This document shows positions 47,564 through 59,712 of a stretch of 64,000 nucleotides of DNA, piece after piece. The first letter of the stretch is position 1, and each line of letters begins with the position of its first letter. Location of the stretch: NCBI RefSeq assembly GCF_001975225.1, contig NZ_CP019445.1, forward strand, positions 1,674,001 to 1,738,000, given 5' to 3'. The DNA is from Kosakonia cowanii JCM 10956 = DSM 18146 (lineage in GTDB: Bacteria > Pseudomonadota > Gammaproteobacteria > Enterobacterales > Enterobacteriaceae). Below the pieces are notes generated by a model, which did not search any database, was not told the origin of the DNA, and saw only the letters and a list, made by a program, of their open reading frames with translations. The translations under genes were made by a program, and so were the position numbers.

Positions 47564-48961
47564 GTGTCACTTTCGCTTTGGCAGCAGTGTCTTGCCCGAT
47601 TGCAGGATGAGTTACCAGCCACTGAATTTAGTATGTGGATCCGCCCGTTGCAGGCGGAACTGAGTGACAACACGCTGGCTTTGTATGCGCCAAACCGTTT
47701 TGTGCTTGATTGGGTAAGAGACAAATACCTTAATAATATCAACGGCCTGCTTAATGAATTCTGCGGGGCGGACACGCCACAGCTGCGTTTTGAAGTGGGC
47801 GCTCGTCCGGCTAACCAGACATTGAGAGAGCCTGCCACCGTTGCCGCGCCCGCTCAGGCGGCGCAGGTCGTGATTCCGCGCGCTGCGCCTGTCGCCCGTT
47901 CAGGCTGGGACAACGTGCCCGCACCGGCGGAACCGACCTACCGCTCAAACGTCAACGTCAAACACACCTTTGATAACTTCGTTGAAGGTAAGTCGAACCA
48001 GCTGGCCCGTGCGGCGGCCCGCCAGGTGGCAGACAACCCCGGCGGCGCTTACAACCCGCTCTTTTTATATGGCGGCACGGGTCTCGGTAAAACGCACCTG
48101 CTGCACGCGGTGGGTAACGGCATTGTGGCGCGTAAGCCGAATGCCAAAGTGGTGTATATGCACTCCGAACGCTTTGTCCAGGACATGGTAAAAGCCCTGC
48201 AAAACAATGCGATCGAAGAGTTTAAACGCTACTACCGCTCCGTTGATGCCCTGCTGATCGATGACATTCAATTCTTTGCCAATAAAGAGCGATCCCAGGA
48301 AGAGTTCTTCCACACCTTTAACGCCCTGCTGGAAGGCAATCAGCAGATCATTCTCACCTCGGATCGTTATCCGAAAGAGATCAATGGCGTTGAGGATCGT
48401 CTCAAATCCCGCTTCGGCTGGGGGCTGACCGTGGCGATCGAGCCGCCGGAGCTGGAAACCCGCGTTGCGATCCTGATGAAAAAGGCTGACGAGAACGATA
48501 TCCGTCTGCCGGGCGAAGTGGCCTTCTTTATTGCCAAGCGCCTGCGCTCCAACGTGCGTGAGCTGGAAGGGGCACTGAACCGCGTTATCGCCAACGCCAA
48601 CTTTACCGGGCGCGCCATCACCATTGATTTCGTGCGCGAAGCGCTGCGCGATCTGCTGGCGCTGCAGGAGAAGCTGGTCACCATCGACAATATTCAGAAG
48701 ACGGTGGCGGAGTATTACAAGATTAAGGTGGCAGATCTGCTGTCGAAGCGACGCTCCCGTTCCGTTGCACGCCCGCGCCAGATGGCGATGGCGCTGGCCA
48801 AGGAGCTGACCAACCACAGCCTGCCGGAAATCGGCGATGCCTTTGGCGGCCGTGACCACACCACCGTACTGCATGCCTGCCGTAAGATTGAGCAGTTGCG
48901 TGAAGAAAGCCATGATATCAAAGAAGATTTTTCCAATTTAATCCGAACTCTCTCTTCGTGA
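47564..48961 (+). CDS. dnaA: Chromosomal replication initiator DnaA
   Basis: A 465-residue initiator (E. coli 467) with a GTG start at 47564 giving [18 protein letters not shown]. Domain I is 1-80. The linker (about 80-130) is the variable part and explains the length difference. The AAA+ domain has Walker A GGTGLGKT (170-177) and [10 protein letters not shown]-terminal domain IV carries the DnaA box signature [15 protein letters not shown]. It acts at oriC about 34 kb away. Confidence 0.98.
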   Translation: MSLSLWQQCLARLQDELPATEFSMWIRPLQAELSDNTLALYAPNRFVLDWVRDKYLNNINGLLNEFCGADTPQLRFEVGARPANQTLREPATVAAPAQAAQVVIPRAAPVARSGWDNVPAPAEPTYRSNVNVKHTFDNFVEGKSNQLARAAARQVADNPGGAYNPLFLYGGTGLGKTHLLHAVGNGIVARKPNAKVVYMHSERFVQDMVKALQNNAIEEFKRYYRSVDALLIDDIQFFANKERSQEEFFHTFNALLEGNQQIILTSDRYPKEINGVEDRLKSRFGWGLTVAIEPPELETRVAILMKKADENDIRLPGEVAFFIAKRLRSNVRELEGALNRVIANANFTGRAITIDFVREALRDLLALQEKLVTIDNIQKTVAEYYKIKVADLLSKRRSRSVARPRQMAMALAKELTNHSLPEIGDAFGGRDHTTVLHACRKIEQLREESHDIKEDFSNLIRTLSS

Positions 48962-48965
48962 CGCT

Positions 48966-50066
48966 ATGAAATTTACCGTTGAACGTGAACATTTATTAAA
49001 GCCGCTGCAACAAGTCAGCGGCCCGCTGGGCGGACGCCCGACGTTGCCTATTCTCGGTAATCTGCTGCTTCAGGTTACCGACGGCGCGCTTTCGCTGACC
49101 GGCACCGATCTTGAAATGGAGATGGTTGCCCGTGTGGCGCTTGTCCAGCCCCATGAACAGGGCGCGACAACCGTACCGGCACGTAAATTCTTCGACATCT
49201 GTCGCGGCCTGCCGGAAGGGGCGGAAATTGCGATGCAGCTGGAGGGTGAGCGCATGCTGATCCGTTCCGGGCGCAGCCGTTTCTCCCTCTCAACCCTGCC
49301 CGCAGCGGATTTCCCTAACCTGGATGACTGGCAAAGCGAAGTGGAGTTCACGCTGCCGCAGGCCACCATGAAGCGCCTGATCGAAGCGACGCAGTTCTCG
49401 ATGGCGCACCAGGACGTCCGTTACTACTTAAACGGCATGCTGTTTGAAACCGAAGGTGAGGAGCTGCGTACCGTAGCCACCGACGGTCACCGCCTTGCCG
49501 TCTGCTCGATGCCGATTGGGCAAACACTGCCCAACCATTCGGTGATCGTGCCGCGTAAAGGCGTGATTGAGCTGATGCGTATGCTCGACGGCGGCGAGAC
49601 GCCGCTGCGCGTGCAGATCGGCAGCAACAACATTCGCGCGCACGTCGGCGACTTTATCTTCACGTCGAAGCTGGTTGATGGTCGTTTCCCTGATTATCGC
49701 CGCGTATTGCCGAAAAACCCGGACAAAACGCTGGAAGCGGGCTGCGATTCGCTGAAGCAGGCTTTTGCCCGCGCGGCGATCCTCTCTAACGAGAAGTTCC
49801 GCGGTGTGCGCCTCTACGTCAGCGAGAATCAGATCAAAATCACCGCCAACAACCCGGAACAGGAAGAAGCGGAAGAGTTTCTCGATGTCACCTACGGCGG
49901 TAGCGAAATGGAAATCGGCTTTAACGTCAGCTACGTGCTTGATGTGCTGAACGCGCTGAAGTGCGAGAACGTGCGCATTCTGCTGACCGATTCCGTTTCC
50001 AGCGTGCAGATTGAAGACGCGGCGAGCCAGAGCGCAGCCTATGTCGTTATGCCAATGCGGTTGTAG
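48966..50066 (+). CDS. dnaN: DNA polymerase III beta sliding clamp
   Basis: A 366-residue clamp made of three similar domains; the dimer encircles DNA and tethers polymerases. The hydrophobic cleft that binds clamp-binding motifs ends in the C-terminal AYVVMPMRL. Length equals E. coli DnaN. It starts 4 bp after dnaA. Confidence 0.98.
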   Translation: MKFTVEREHLLKPLQQVSGPLGGRPTLPILGNLLLQVTDGALSLTGTDLEMEMVARVALVQPHEQGATTVPARKFFDICRGLPEGAEIAMQLEGERMLIRSGRSRFSLSTLPAADFPNLDDWQSEVEFTLPQATMKRLIEATQFSMAHQDVRYYLNGMLFETEGEELRTVATDGHRLAVCSMPIGQTLPNHSVIVPRKGVIELMRMLDGGETPLRVQIGSNNIRAHVGDFIFTSKLVDGRFPDYRRVLPKNPDKTLEAGCDSLKQAFARAAILSNEKFRGVRLYVSENQIKITANNPEQEEAEEFLDVTYGGSEMEIGFNVSYVLDVLNALKCENVRILLTDSVSSVQIEDAASQSAAYVVMPMRL

Positions 50067-50204
50067 AAAATAGCGGGCTATCTTTCTGGTTACTCTGGCT
50101 TCGGGCAGCGCCCGCAATCTTCACGTACTTCAGTACGCTGCGGTTGCTGCGCGCTGGCTGTTGACAGGCTAACTGCGACGATACGCCCTGGTAATGAGTG
50201 AATC
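50067..50204. repeat. Foldback element between dnaN and recF
   Basis: A 138-bp spacer centred on the perfect hairpin CGTACT-TC-AGTACG (50124-50137). Imperfect GC-rich arms lie around it (GCGCCCGCAA on the left, GGTTGCTGCGCGC on the right). In E. coli dnaN and recF are essentially contiguous, as I recall, so this looks like an inserted intergenic repeat. The last 20 bp supply the recF ribosome region. Confidence 0.65.
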
Positions 50205-51278
50205 ATGTCGCTAACCCGCTTACTGATTAAAGATTTCCGCAATATCGAAAGCGCGGATCTCGCGCTCTCCCCTGGCTTTAACTTTCTGGTGGGCGCTAAC
50301 GGCAGCGGGAAGACCAGCGTGCTGGAGGCGATCTACACCCTCGGTCATGGTCGGGCGTTTCGCAGCCTGCAAATTGGTCGCGTTATTCGCCATGAGCAGG
50401 AGGCGTTTGTTCTGCACGGGCGTTTGCAGGCCGAATCGCGCGAAATCGCCATTGGCCTGACTAAAGATAAACTCGGCGACAGCAAAGTGCGCATCGACGG
50501 CACCGACGGTCATAAAGTGGCGGAGCTGGCGCTGCTGATGCCGATGCAGCTTATTACGCCCGAAGGGTTTACCTTACTCAACGGCGGCCCGAAATACCGT
50601 CGTGCCTTTCTCGACTGGGGATGCTTCCACAACGAAAGCGGCTTTTTTACCGCCTGGAGCAACCTCAAGCGCCTGTTAAAACAGCGTAACGCCGCCTTAC
50701 GCCAGGTGAGCCATTATGGCCAGCTGCGTCCGTGGGACAAAGAGCTTGTGCCGCTCGCCGAGCAGATCAGCCGCTGGCGCGCGGAGTACAGCGCCGCTAT
50801 CGCGGAAGATATGGCCGACACCTGCCGGCAGTTCTTACCGGAATTTTCCCTGACCTTCTCTTTCCAGCGCGGCTGGGAGAAAGAGACCGATTATGAAGAG
50901 GTGCTGGCGCGCAGTTTTGAGCGCGACCGCATGCTCACTTACACCGCGCACGGCCCGCATAAAGCGGATTTCCGCATTCGTGCGGATGGCGCGCCCGTTG
51001 AAGACACCCTTTCGCGCGGACAGTTAAAACTCCTGATGTGCGCGCTGCGCCTGGCGCAGGGGGAGTTCTTAACGCGTGAAAGCGGGCGACGCTGTTTATA
51101 CCTGATAGATGATTTTGCCTCGGAGCTTGATGACGAAAAGCGCGGGCTGTTAGCCAGCCGGTTAAAAGCCACTCAGTCACAGGTTTTCGTCAGCGCCATC
51201 AGCGCTGAACACGTTATGGACATGTCGGACAAAAATTCGAAGATGTTCACCGTGGAAAAGGGTAAAATAGCCGATTAA
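50205..51278 (+). CDS. recF: DNA replication and repair protein RecF
   Basis: A 357-residue SMC-like ATPase that with RecOR loads RecA at gaps. Walker [10 protein letters not shown], the signature around LSRGQLKLL (about 266), and Walker [13 protein letters not shown] are intact. E. coli RecF has the same length. gyrB starts 28 bp downstream. Confidence 0.98.
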   Translation: MSLTRLLIKDFRNIESADLALSPGFNFLVGANGSGKTSVLEAIYTLGHGRAFRSLQIGRVIRHEQEAFVLHGRLQAESREIAIGLTKDKLGDSKVRIDGTDGHKVAELALLMPMQLITPEGFTLLNGGPKYRRAFLDWGCFHNESGFFTAWSNLKRLLKQRNAALRQVSHYGQLRPWDKELVPLAEQISRWRAEYSAAIAEDMADTCRQFLPEFSLTFSFQRGWEKETDYEEVLARSFERDRMLTYTAHGPHKADFRIRADGAPVEDTLSRGQLKLLMCALRLAQGEFLTRESGRRCLYLIDDFASELDDEKRGLLASRLKATQSQVFVSAISAEHVMDMSDKNSKMFTVEKGKIAD

Positions 51279-51288
51279 CCCAAGTTGA

Positions 51289-53721
<2,433 letters not shown>

Positions 53722-53737
53722 GGTAATCCTGCATTAA

Positions 53738-53765
53738 AAGGGGGATCCCGTATCCCCCTTTCTCT
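53738..53765 (+). terminator. gyrB terminator
   Basis: A 9-bp stem AAGGGGGAT/ATCCCCCTT with a 5-nt loop lies 16 bp after the gyrB stop and is followed by a pyrimidine-rich tract. E. coli's yidB, next in that genome, is absent. Confidence 0.75.
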
Positions 53766-53848
53766 CCCCCTTTTCTCCCCGGCGCGCTGCTGTTTTTTGA
53801 GCGGAATCGCGTTAGCATGAGGTCAAACACTTCTCATCTGGGGATCTC

Positions 53849-54661
53849 ATGGCTATCAAACTCATTGCAATCGATATGGACGGCACGCTGCTGCTGCCCG
53901 ACCACACTATCTCTCCTGCGGTAAAAAATGCGATTGCCGCCGCGCGCGAACGCGGCATCAATGTCGTGCTGACCACCGGACGCCCTTACGCTGGCGTACA
54001 CAGCTATATGAAAGAGCTGCATATGGAGCGGGAAGGTGATTACTGCATTACCTATAACGGCGCGTTGGTGCAGAACGCCAGCGATGGCAGTACCGTGGCG
54101 CAGACCACGCTGAGCTATGACGATTACCGCTATCTGGAACAACTCTCTCGCGAAGTCGGCTCGCACTTCCACGCGCTGGATCGCAACACGCTCTATACCG
54201 CAAACCGCGATATCAGCCCCTATACCGTGCATGAATCTTTTGTCGCCACCATTCCGCTGGTCTTCTGTGAAGCGGAGAAGATGGATCCGCAGACCCAGTT
54301 CCTGAAAGTGATGATGATTGATGAGCCGACGATCCTCGACCAGGCGATCACCCGCATTCCGCAGGAGGTAAAAGAGAAGTACACGGTGCTGAAAAGCGCG
54401 CCCTACTTCCTGGAAATCCTGCATAAAAGCGTCACTAAAGGCACCGGCGTTAAAGCCCTTGCCGATGTGTTAAACATCAAGCCGGAAGAGATTATGGCGA
54501 TTGGCGATCAGGAAAATGATATCGCCATGATTGAGTTCGCCGGCGTCGGCGTGGCGATGGAAAACGCTATTCCGTCGGTGAAAGAGGCGGCAGATTTCGT
54601 TACCAAAACCAACCTCGAAGATGGCGTTGCTTACGCAATCGAGAAGTTCGCCCTCAACTAA
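53849..54661 (+). CDS. yidA: HAD sugar phosphatase YidA
   Basis: A 270-residue Cof-type HAD phosphatase (type IIB cap). Motif I IDMDGTLLLPDH, motif II TTGRPYAG, motif III KGTGVKALADVL and motif IV IGDQENDIAMIEFAGVGVAMENA are complete. E. coli YidA acts on several sugar phosphates such as alpha-glucose 1-phosphate. Confidence 0.97.
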   Translation: MAIKLIAIDMDGTLLLPDHTISPAVKNAIAAARERGINVVLTTGRPYAGVHSYMKELHMEREGDYCITYNGALVQNASDGSTVAQTTLSYDDYRYLEQLSREVGSHFHALDRNTLYTANRDISPYTVHESFVATIPLVFCEAEKMDPQTQFLKVMMIDEPTILDQAITRIPQEVKEKYTVLKSAPYFLEILHKSVTKGTGVKALADVLNIKPEEIMAIGDQENDIAMIEFAGVGVAMENAIPSVKEAADFVTKTNLEDGVAYAIEKFALN

Positions 54662-54680
54662 GCCCTTCCCACTCTCCCTG

Positions 54681-54706
54681 ACCCGCGCTCTGCGCGGGTT
54701 TTTTTT
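54681..54706 (+). terminator. yidA terminator
   Basis: An 8-bp stem ACCCGCGC/GCGCGGGT with a 3-nt loop is followed by a run of eight Ts, 19 bp past the yidA stop. Confidence 0.93.
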
Positions 54707-54763
54707 CCCCGCGCACCATTCTGATAACAATTTGCTTACCAATTGTCGTTTTTGTGATCCAAA

Positions 54764-54838
54764 TTGTAGTACAGCACAAAGTGATTGTACTACGATTGCG
54801 GCATCTCTTGCGGGGAAGTCAGCATATTTGTACTTCAA
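54764..54838 (+). promoter_or_regulatory. DgoR-type operators of the dgo operon
   Basis: TTGTAGTACAG (54764-54774) and TTGTACTACGA (54785-54795) are two near-palindromic copies of a TTGTAGTACAA-like motif, 21 bp apart, which is two helical turns. A weaker third copy, TTGTACTTCAA, lies at 54828-54838. This fits repression by the GntR-family DgoR, whose gene starts at 54904, relieved by galactonate. Confidence 0.75.
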
Positions 54839-54903
54839 TGTTGAGGGAAATTGCGGCAGAGGCGATAAAGTAGTGGCAGAGAAACCGTTGCTAAGGACGC
54901 GTT

Positions 54904-55593
54904 ATGACTATGAATAAAACCGACCGCATTATCGTCTCGCTGGGCCGCCAGATTATTAGCGGCAAATATGTCCCCGGCTCGGCGTTACCCGCCGAAGCTG
55001 AGCTGTGCGAAGAGTTTGAAACCTCGCGCAACATCATCCGCGAGGTATACCGCGCGCTGATGGCAAAGCGGCTGATTGAAATGAAGCGTTATCGCGGCGC
55101 GTTTGTCGCCCCGCGTAACCAGTGGAACTACCTCGACACCGAGGTGCTGCAATGGGTGCTGGAGCACGACTACGATCCGCGCTTAATCAGCGCGATGAGT
55201 GAAGTGCGAAACCTGGTGGAACCGGCCATCGCCCGCTGGGCGGCGGAGCGCGCTACCTCCAGCGACCTGGCAAATATTGAGTCGGCGCTCAATGACATGA
55301 TCGCCAACAACCAGGACCGGGATGCCTTTAACGAGGCCGATATCCGCTACCACGAAGCGGTATTGCAATCGGTGCATAACCCGGTGCTGCAACAGTTGAG
55401 TGTGGCGATTAGCTCACTGCAACGGGCGGTATTTGAACGGACCTGGATGGGGGATGAGGCGAACATGCCGAAAACCCTGCAGGAACATAAGGCGCTGTTC
55501 GATGCGATCCGGCATCAGGACAGCACAGCGGCAGAGCAGGCGGCGCTCACCATGATCGCCAGCTCAACACGAAGGTTGAAGGAAATTACATGA
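54904..55593 (+). CDS. dgoR: Galactonate operon repressor DgoR (GntR/FadR family)
   Basis: A 229-residue repressor. The winged helix (SALPAEAELCEEFETSRNIIREV, about 25-47) is followed by an all-helical FCD ligand domain with metal-binding histidines (RYHEAVLQSVHN). Same length as E. coli DgoR. It is the first gene of dgoRKADT and autoregulates the operon. An internal ATG two codons in is an alternative start. It overlaps dgoK by 4 bp. Confidence 0.97.
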   Translation: MTMNKTDRIIVSLGRQIISGKYVPGSALPAEAELCEEFETSRNIIREVYRALMAKRLIEMKRYRGAFVAPRNQWNYLDTEVLQWVLEHDYDPRLISAMSEVRNLVEPAIARWAAERATSSDLANIESALNDMIANNQDRDAFNEADIRYHEAVLQSVHNPVLQQLSVAISSLQRAVFERTWMGDEANMPKTLQEHKALFDAIRHQDSTAAEQAALTMIASSTRRLKEIT

Positions 55594-56468
55594 CAACTCG
55601 CTACATCGCAATCGACTGGGGATCCACCAACTTACGCGCCTGGCATTTTCAGGATGGCGTTTGCCTGGAGAGCAGGCACTCTGAGGCGGGTGTAACCCGA
55701 CTTAATGGACGATCCCCCGAAGCGGTGTTAGCAGAAGTGACCGAGGGCTGGAGCAGCGACACCACGCCGGTAGTGATGGCGGGCATGGTCGGCAGTAACG
55801 CAGGCTGGAAAATCGCCCCCTATCTGCCCTGCCCGACTTCGCTTGACGGCATCGGCGAGCAGCTGACCCAGGTAAAAGAGCGTGTCTGGATCATCCCCGG
55901 CCTGTGCGTCTCCAGCGATGACAATCACAACGTGATGCGCGGCGAAGAGACCCAGTTGCTCGGCGCCAGCGAACTTGCCCCCGCCGCGTTGTATGTGATG
56001 CCCGGCACCCACTGCAAATGGGTCGAGGCTGATGAGCATCAGATTCGTGATTTTCGCACCGTAATGACCGGTGAACTGCATCATCTCCTGCTGCGCCACT
56101 CGCTGGTGGGCGCAGGGTTGCCGGAGCAAACCGCCAGTGATGATGCCTTCGACGCAGGCCTGACGCGCGGCCTCGCGTCACCTGAGATCCTGCCGCAGCT
56201 TTTTGAAGTTCGCGCCGCCCATGTGCTGGGCGCTCTTGCGCGCGAACAGGTGAGCGAATTCCTTTCGGGCCTGCTAATCGGCGGTGAAGTGGCGACCATG
56301 AACGCCCGCTTCGCCGGTTCGCAGGCAATCACGCTGGTCGCCAGCCCATCCCTCTCTGCCCGCTATCAGCGCGCCTTTCGCGCCATCGGGCGGGCGGTAA
56401 ACACGCTGGATGGCGACACGGCATTTCAGGCAGGTATCAGGAGGATTGCCCATGCAGTGGCAAACTAA
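55590..56468 (+). CDS. dgoK: 2-dehydro-3-deoxygalactonokinase DgoK
   Basis: A 292-residue kinase that phosphorylates 2-keto-3-deoxygalactonate. The N-terminal phosphate loop IDWGSTNLRAW is that of the ASKHA-type sugar kinases. It overlaps dgoR by 4 bp and dgoA by 17 bp, so translation is coupled. Length equals the E. coli enzyme. Confidence 0.96.
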   Translation: MTTRYIAIDWGSTNLRAWHFQDGVCLESRHSEAGVTRLNGRSPEAVLAEVTEGWSSDTTPVVMAGMVGSNAGWKIAPYLPCPTSLDGIGEQLTQVKERVWIIPGLCVSSDDNHNVMRGEETQLLGASELAPAALYVMPGTHCKWVEADEHQIRDFRTVMTGELHHLLLRHSLVGAGLPEQTASDDAFDAGLTRGLASPEILPQLFEVRAAHVLGALAREQVSEFLSGLLIGGEVATMNARFAGSQAITLVASPSLSARYQRAFRAIGRAVNTLDGDTAFQAGIRRIAHAVAN

Positions 56469-57069
56469 GCTTCCGCTGATCGCCATTTTACGTGGCATCA
56501 CCCCGGATGAGGCGCGCGAGCACGTCGCCGCCATACTCGATGCAGGTTTCGACGCCGTCGAAATTCCGCTAAACTCACCCGACTGGGAGACCAGTATTGG
56601 CGATATCGTAGCGAACTTCGGCGATCGCGCGCTGATCGGCGGCGGTACGGTGCTGAAACCGGAGCAGGTTGATCGGCTGGCGGAGATGGGCTGCAAACTG
56701 ATTGTCACGCCGAATACGCAGCCGGAGGTGATCCGCCGCGCGGTTAGCCACGGCATGACCGTCTGCCCAGGTTGCGCCACCGCCAGCGAAGCCTTCACTG
56801 CGCTTGAAGCCGGTGCGCAGGCGCTGAAAATTTTCCCCTCCTCCGCCTTTGGCCCCGGTTACATCAAAGCGCTGAAAGCAGTTCTGCCAGCGGACGTACC
56901 GGTATTTGCCGTCGGCGGCGTGACGCCGGAAAACCTGCACCTGTGGCTACAGGCAGGCTGCGCTGGCGCCGGGCTGGGCAGCGATCTCTATCGCGCCGGG
57001 CAGCCGGTAAGCCGCACCATCGAGCAGGCGAAAGCATTTGTTAACGCGTATCAAGAGGCTGTGCAATGA
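56452..57069 (+). CDS. dgoA: 2-dehydro-3-deoxy-6-phosphogalactonate aldolase DgoA
   Basis: A 205-residue class I KDPG-type aldolase producing pyruvate and glyceraldehyde 3-phosphate. The Schiff-base lysine lies in [14 protein letters not shown], and VEIPLNSP holds the catalytic glutamate. The frame is open 14 codons upstream, but ATG 56452 ([15 protein letters not shown]) gives the E. coli length with GAGG upstream. It overlaps dgoD by 4 bp. Confidence 0.97.
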   Translation: MQWQTKLPLIAILRGITPDEAREHVAAILDAGFDAVEIPLNSPDWETSIGDIVANFGDRALIGGGTVLKPEQVDRLAEMGCKLIVTPNTQPEVIRRAVSHGMTVCPGCATASEAFTALEAGAQALKIFPSSAFGPGYIKALKAVLPADVPVFAVGGVTPENLHLWLQAGCAGAGLGSDLYRAGQPVSRTIEQAKAFVNAYQEAVQ

Positions 57070-58214
57070 AGATAACCAAACTGACGACTTACCGCTTACC
57101 GCCGCGCTGGATGTTCTTAAAAATCGAAACCGATGAAGGCGTGGTTGGCTGGGGCGAGCCGGTGATCGAGGGGCGTGCGCGCACCGTTGAAGCGGCGGTA
57201 CATGAGCTTGGCGACTACCTGATTGGCCAGGATCCTTCTCGTATCAACGACTTGTGGCAGGTGATGTACCGCGCAGGTTTCTATCGTGGCGGCCCGATCC
57301 TGATGAGCGCCATCGCCGGGATTGACCAGGCGCTGTGGGATATCAAAGGCAAAGTGCTTAATGCACCGGTGTGGCAACTGATGGGCGGCCTGGTGCGCGA
57401 CAAAATCAAAGCCTACAGCTGGGTCGGCGGTGACCGTCCGGCAGAAGTCATTGATGGCATCAAAACCCTGCGCACCATCGGCTTCGACACCTTTAAATTA
57501 AACGGCTGCGAAGAGTTAGGCATTATTGATGATTCGCGCAAAGTCGATGCGGCGGTCAATACCGTGGCGCAGATCCGCGAAGCATTTGGCAACGAGATTG
57601 AGTTTGGCCTCGACTTCCACGGTCGCGTCAGCGCGCCGATGGCGAAAGTGCTGATTAAAGAGCTGGAGCCCTATCGCCCGCTGTTTATTGAAGAGCCGGT
57701 GCTGGCCGAGCAGGCGGAGTATTACCCGCGCCTTGCCGCGCAAACCCATATTCCGATTGCCGCCGGTGAACGTATGTTCTCGCGCTTCGAATTTAAACGC
57801 GTGCTGGAAGCGGGCGGCATTGCGATTTTGCAGCCGGATCTCTCTCACGCGGGCGGCATTACCGAGTGCTACAAAATTGCCGGGATGGCGGAAGCGTACG
57901 ACGTGGCGCTGGCTCCACACTGCCCACTCGGCCCGGTGGCGCTCGCCGCCTGTCTGCATGTCGACTTCGTCTCGCACAATGCGGTGTTCCAGGAGCAGAG
58001 CATGGGCATTCACTACAACAAAGGTGCCGAACTGCTCGACTTCGTGAAGAACAAAGAGGACTTCAATATGGAAGGCGGCTTCTTTAAGCCGTTGATGAAG
58101 CCGGGCCTTGGCGTAGAGATCGACGAAGAGAAAGTGATTGAGCTAAGCAAAAATGCGCCGGACTGGCGTAACCCGGTGTGGCGACATGCGGACGGTACCG
58201 TCGCCGAGTGGTAA
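57066..58214 (+). CDS. dgoD: D-galactonate dehydratase DgoD
   Basis: A 382-residue enolase-superfamily dehydratase (mandelate racemase subgroup) converting galactonate to 2-keto-3-deoxygalactonate. Metal ligands are in [18 protein letters not shown] and AAGERMFS. The catalytic histidines are in LDFHGR and in [11 protein letters not shown]. Length equals E. coli DgoD. Confidence 0.98.
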   Translation: MKITKLTTYRLPPRWMFLKIETDEGVVGWGEPVIEGRARTVEAAVHELGDYLIGQDPSRINDLWQVMYRAGFYRGGPILMSAIAGIDQALWDIKGKVLNAPVWQLMGGLVRDKIKAYSWVGGDRPAEVIDGIKTLRTIGFDTFKLNGCEELGIIDDSRKVDAAVNTVAQIREAFGNEIEFGLDFHGRVSAPMAKVLIKELEPYRPLFIEEPVLAEQAEYYPRLAAQTHIPIAAGERMFSRFEFKRVLEAGGIAILQPDLSHAGGITECYKIAGMAEAYDVALAPHCPLGPVALAACLHVDFVSHNAVFQEQSMGIHYNKGAELLDFVKNKEDFNMEGGFFKPLMKPGLGVEIDEEKVIELSKNAPDWRNPVWRHADGTVAEW

Positions 58215-58319
58215 TGCTCGTCATATTTTGCGCCGCCGGTGCGTTGGCGGTTAAACAAACTATTTAGCGCATTCAGAACATCAAAAATAATTTTTTTCCT
58301 ACACCCTCTGTATTTAACA

Positions 58320-58347
58320 GGGCATGGTGAGCGGCTTCGCCATGCCC
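58320..58347 (+). repeat. Hairpin just upstream of dgoT
   Basis: A perfect 8-bp stem GGGCATGG/CCATGCCC (58320-58327 with 58340-58347) lies 21 bp before the dgoT ATG. A T-rich stretch precedes it but no T-run follows, so it may protect the dgoT message or tune its translation rather than terminate transcription. Confidence 0.55.
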
Positions 58348-58368
58348 AAAACCCGGAGACAGACAGTT

Positions 58369-59661
58369 ATGGATATTTCTGTAACGACTGCAAAAACAGG
58401 GCGTCGCCGCTATTTGACGCTGCTGATGATCTTTATCACGGTGGTTATTTGTTATGTCGACCGCGCCAACCTGGCCGTGGCCTCTGCCCATATTCAGGAA
58501 GAGTTCGGTATTAGCAAAGCGGAGATGGGCTACGTCTTTTCCGCCTTCGCCTGGCTCTATACCCTCTGCCAGATCCCCGGCGGCTGGTTCCTTGACCGCG
58601 TCGGTTCGCGTCTTACCTATTTCATCGCCATCTTTGGCTGGTCGGTCGCCACGCTGTTTCAGGGTTTCGCCGGCGGCCTGCTGTCGCTGATTGGCCTGCG
58701 TGCGATTACCGGCATTTTTGAAGCACCCGCTTTCCCGACCAACAACCGTATGGTGACCAGCTGGTTCCCGGAGCAGGAGCGTGCTTCGGCGGTGGGGTTC
58801 TACACCTCCGGGCAGTTTGTCGGGCTGGCTTTTCTCACCCCGCTGCTGATCTGGATCCAGGAGCTGCTGAGCTGGCATTGGGTGTTTATCATCACCGGCG
58901 GTATCGGCATTATCTGGTCGCTGATCTGGATTAAGGTCTACCAGCCGCCGCGCCTGACTAAAAACATCAGCCAGGCAGAGCTGGAGTACATCAAAGCGGG
59001 CGGCGGCCTGATTGATGGCGATGCGCCGGTAAAAAAAGAGGCGCGCCAGCCGCTGACCAAAGCAGAGTGGAAACTGGTGTTCCACCGCAAGCTGATTGGC
59101 GTCTATCTCGGCCAGTTCGCCGTCACCTCAACGCTGTGGTTCTTCCTCACCTGGTTCCCGAACTACCTGACGCAAGAGAAAGGCATCACCGCGCTGAAAG
59201 CCGGGTTTATGACCACCGTACCGTTCCTGGCCGCCTTCTTTGGCGTACTGCTCTCCGGCTGGGTCGCCGATACGCTGGTGAAAAAGGGCTATTCGCTGGG
59301 TATTGCGCGTAAAACGCCGATTATTTGCGGTCTGCTTATCTCCACCTGCATTATGGGCGCGAACTACACCAACGATCCCGTGTGGATTATGACGCTGATG
59401 GCGCTGGCCTTCTTCGGCAACGGCTTTGCCTCGATCACCTGGTCGCTGGTGTCGTCGCTGGCACCGATGCGCCTGATTGGCCTGACTGGCGGGGTATTTA
59501 ACTTTGTCGGCGGGCTGGGCGGCATTACCGTGCCGCTGGTGATTGGCTACCTGGCGCAGGATTACGGCTTTGGCCCGGCGCTGGTCTATATCTCCGCCGT
59601 GGCGCTGATTGGCGCGCTCTCCTACATTTTGCTGGTCGGCGATGTGAAGCGAGTAGGCTAA
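58369..59661 (+). CDS. dgoT: D-galactonate:H+ symporter DgoT
   Basis: A 430-residue MFS transporter of the anion:cation symporter family with twelve membrane helices. Conserved [17 protein letters not shown] (helix 1) and [13 protein letters not shown] match E. coli DgoT. The frame is open 15 codons earlier, but ATG 58369 with GGAGAC upstream fits the known length. E. coli cbrA, which follows dgoT there, is absent. Confidence 0.97.
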   Translation: MDISVTTAKTGRRRYLTLLMIFITVVICYVDRANLAVASAHIQEEFGISKAEMGYVFSAFAWLYTLCQIPGGWFLDRVGSRLTYFIAIFGWSVATLFQGFAGGLLSLIGLRAITGIFEAPAFPTNNRMVTSWFPEQERASAVGFYTSGQFVGLAFLTPLLIWIQELLSWHWVFIITGGIGIIWSLIWIKVYQPPRLTKNISQAELEYIKAGGGLIDGDAPVKKEARQPLTKAEWKLVFHRKLIGVYLGQFAVTSTLWFFLTWFPNYLTQEKGITALKAGFMTTVPFLAAFFGVLLSGWVADTLVKKGYSLGIARKTPIICGLLISTCIMGANYTNDPVWIMTLMALAFFGNGFASITWSLVSSLAPMRLIGLTGGVFNFVGGLGGITVPLVIGYLAQDYGFGPALVYISAVALIGALSYILLVGDVKRVG

Positions 59662-59712
59662 CGCCACGCAATCTTATACCCTGAGGCCTGTTTATGGCTT
59701 CAGGGTACTTTC

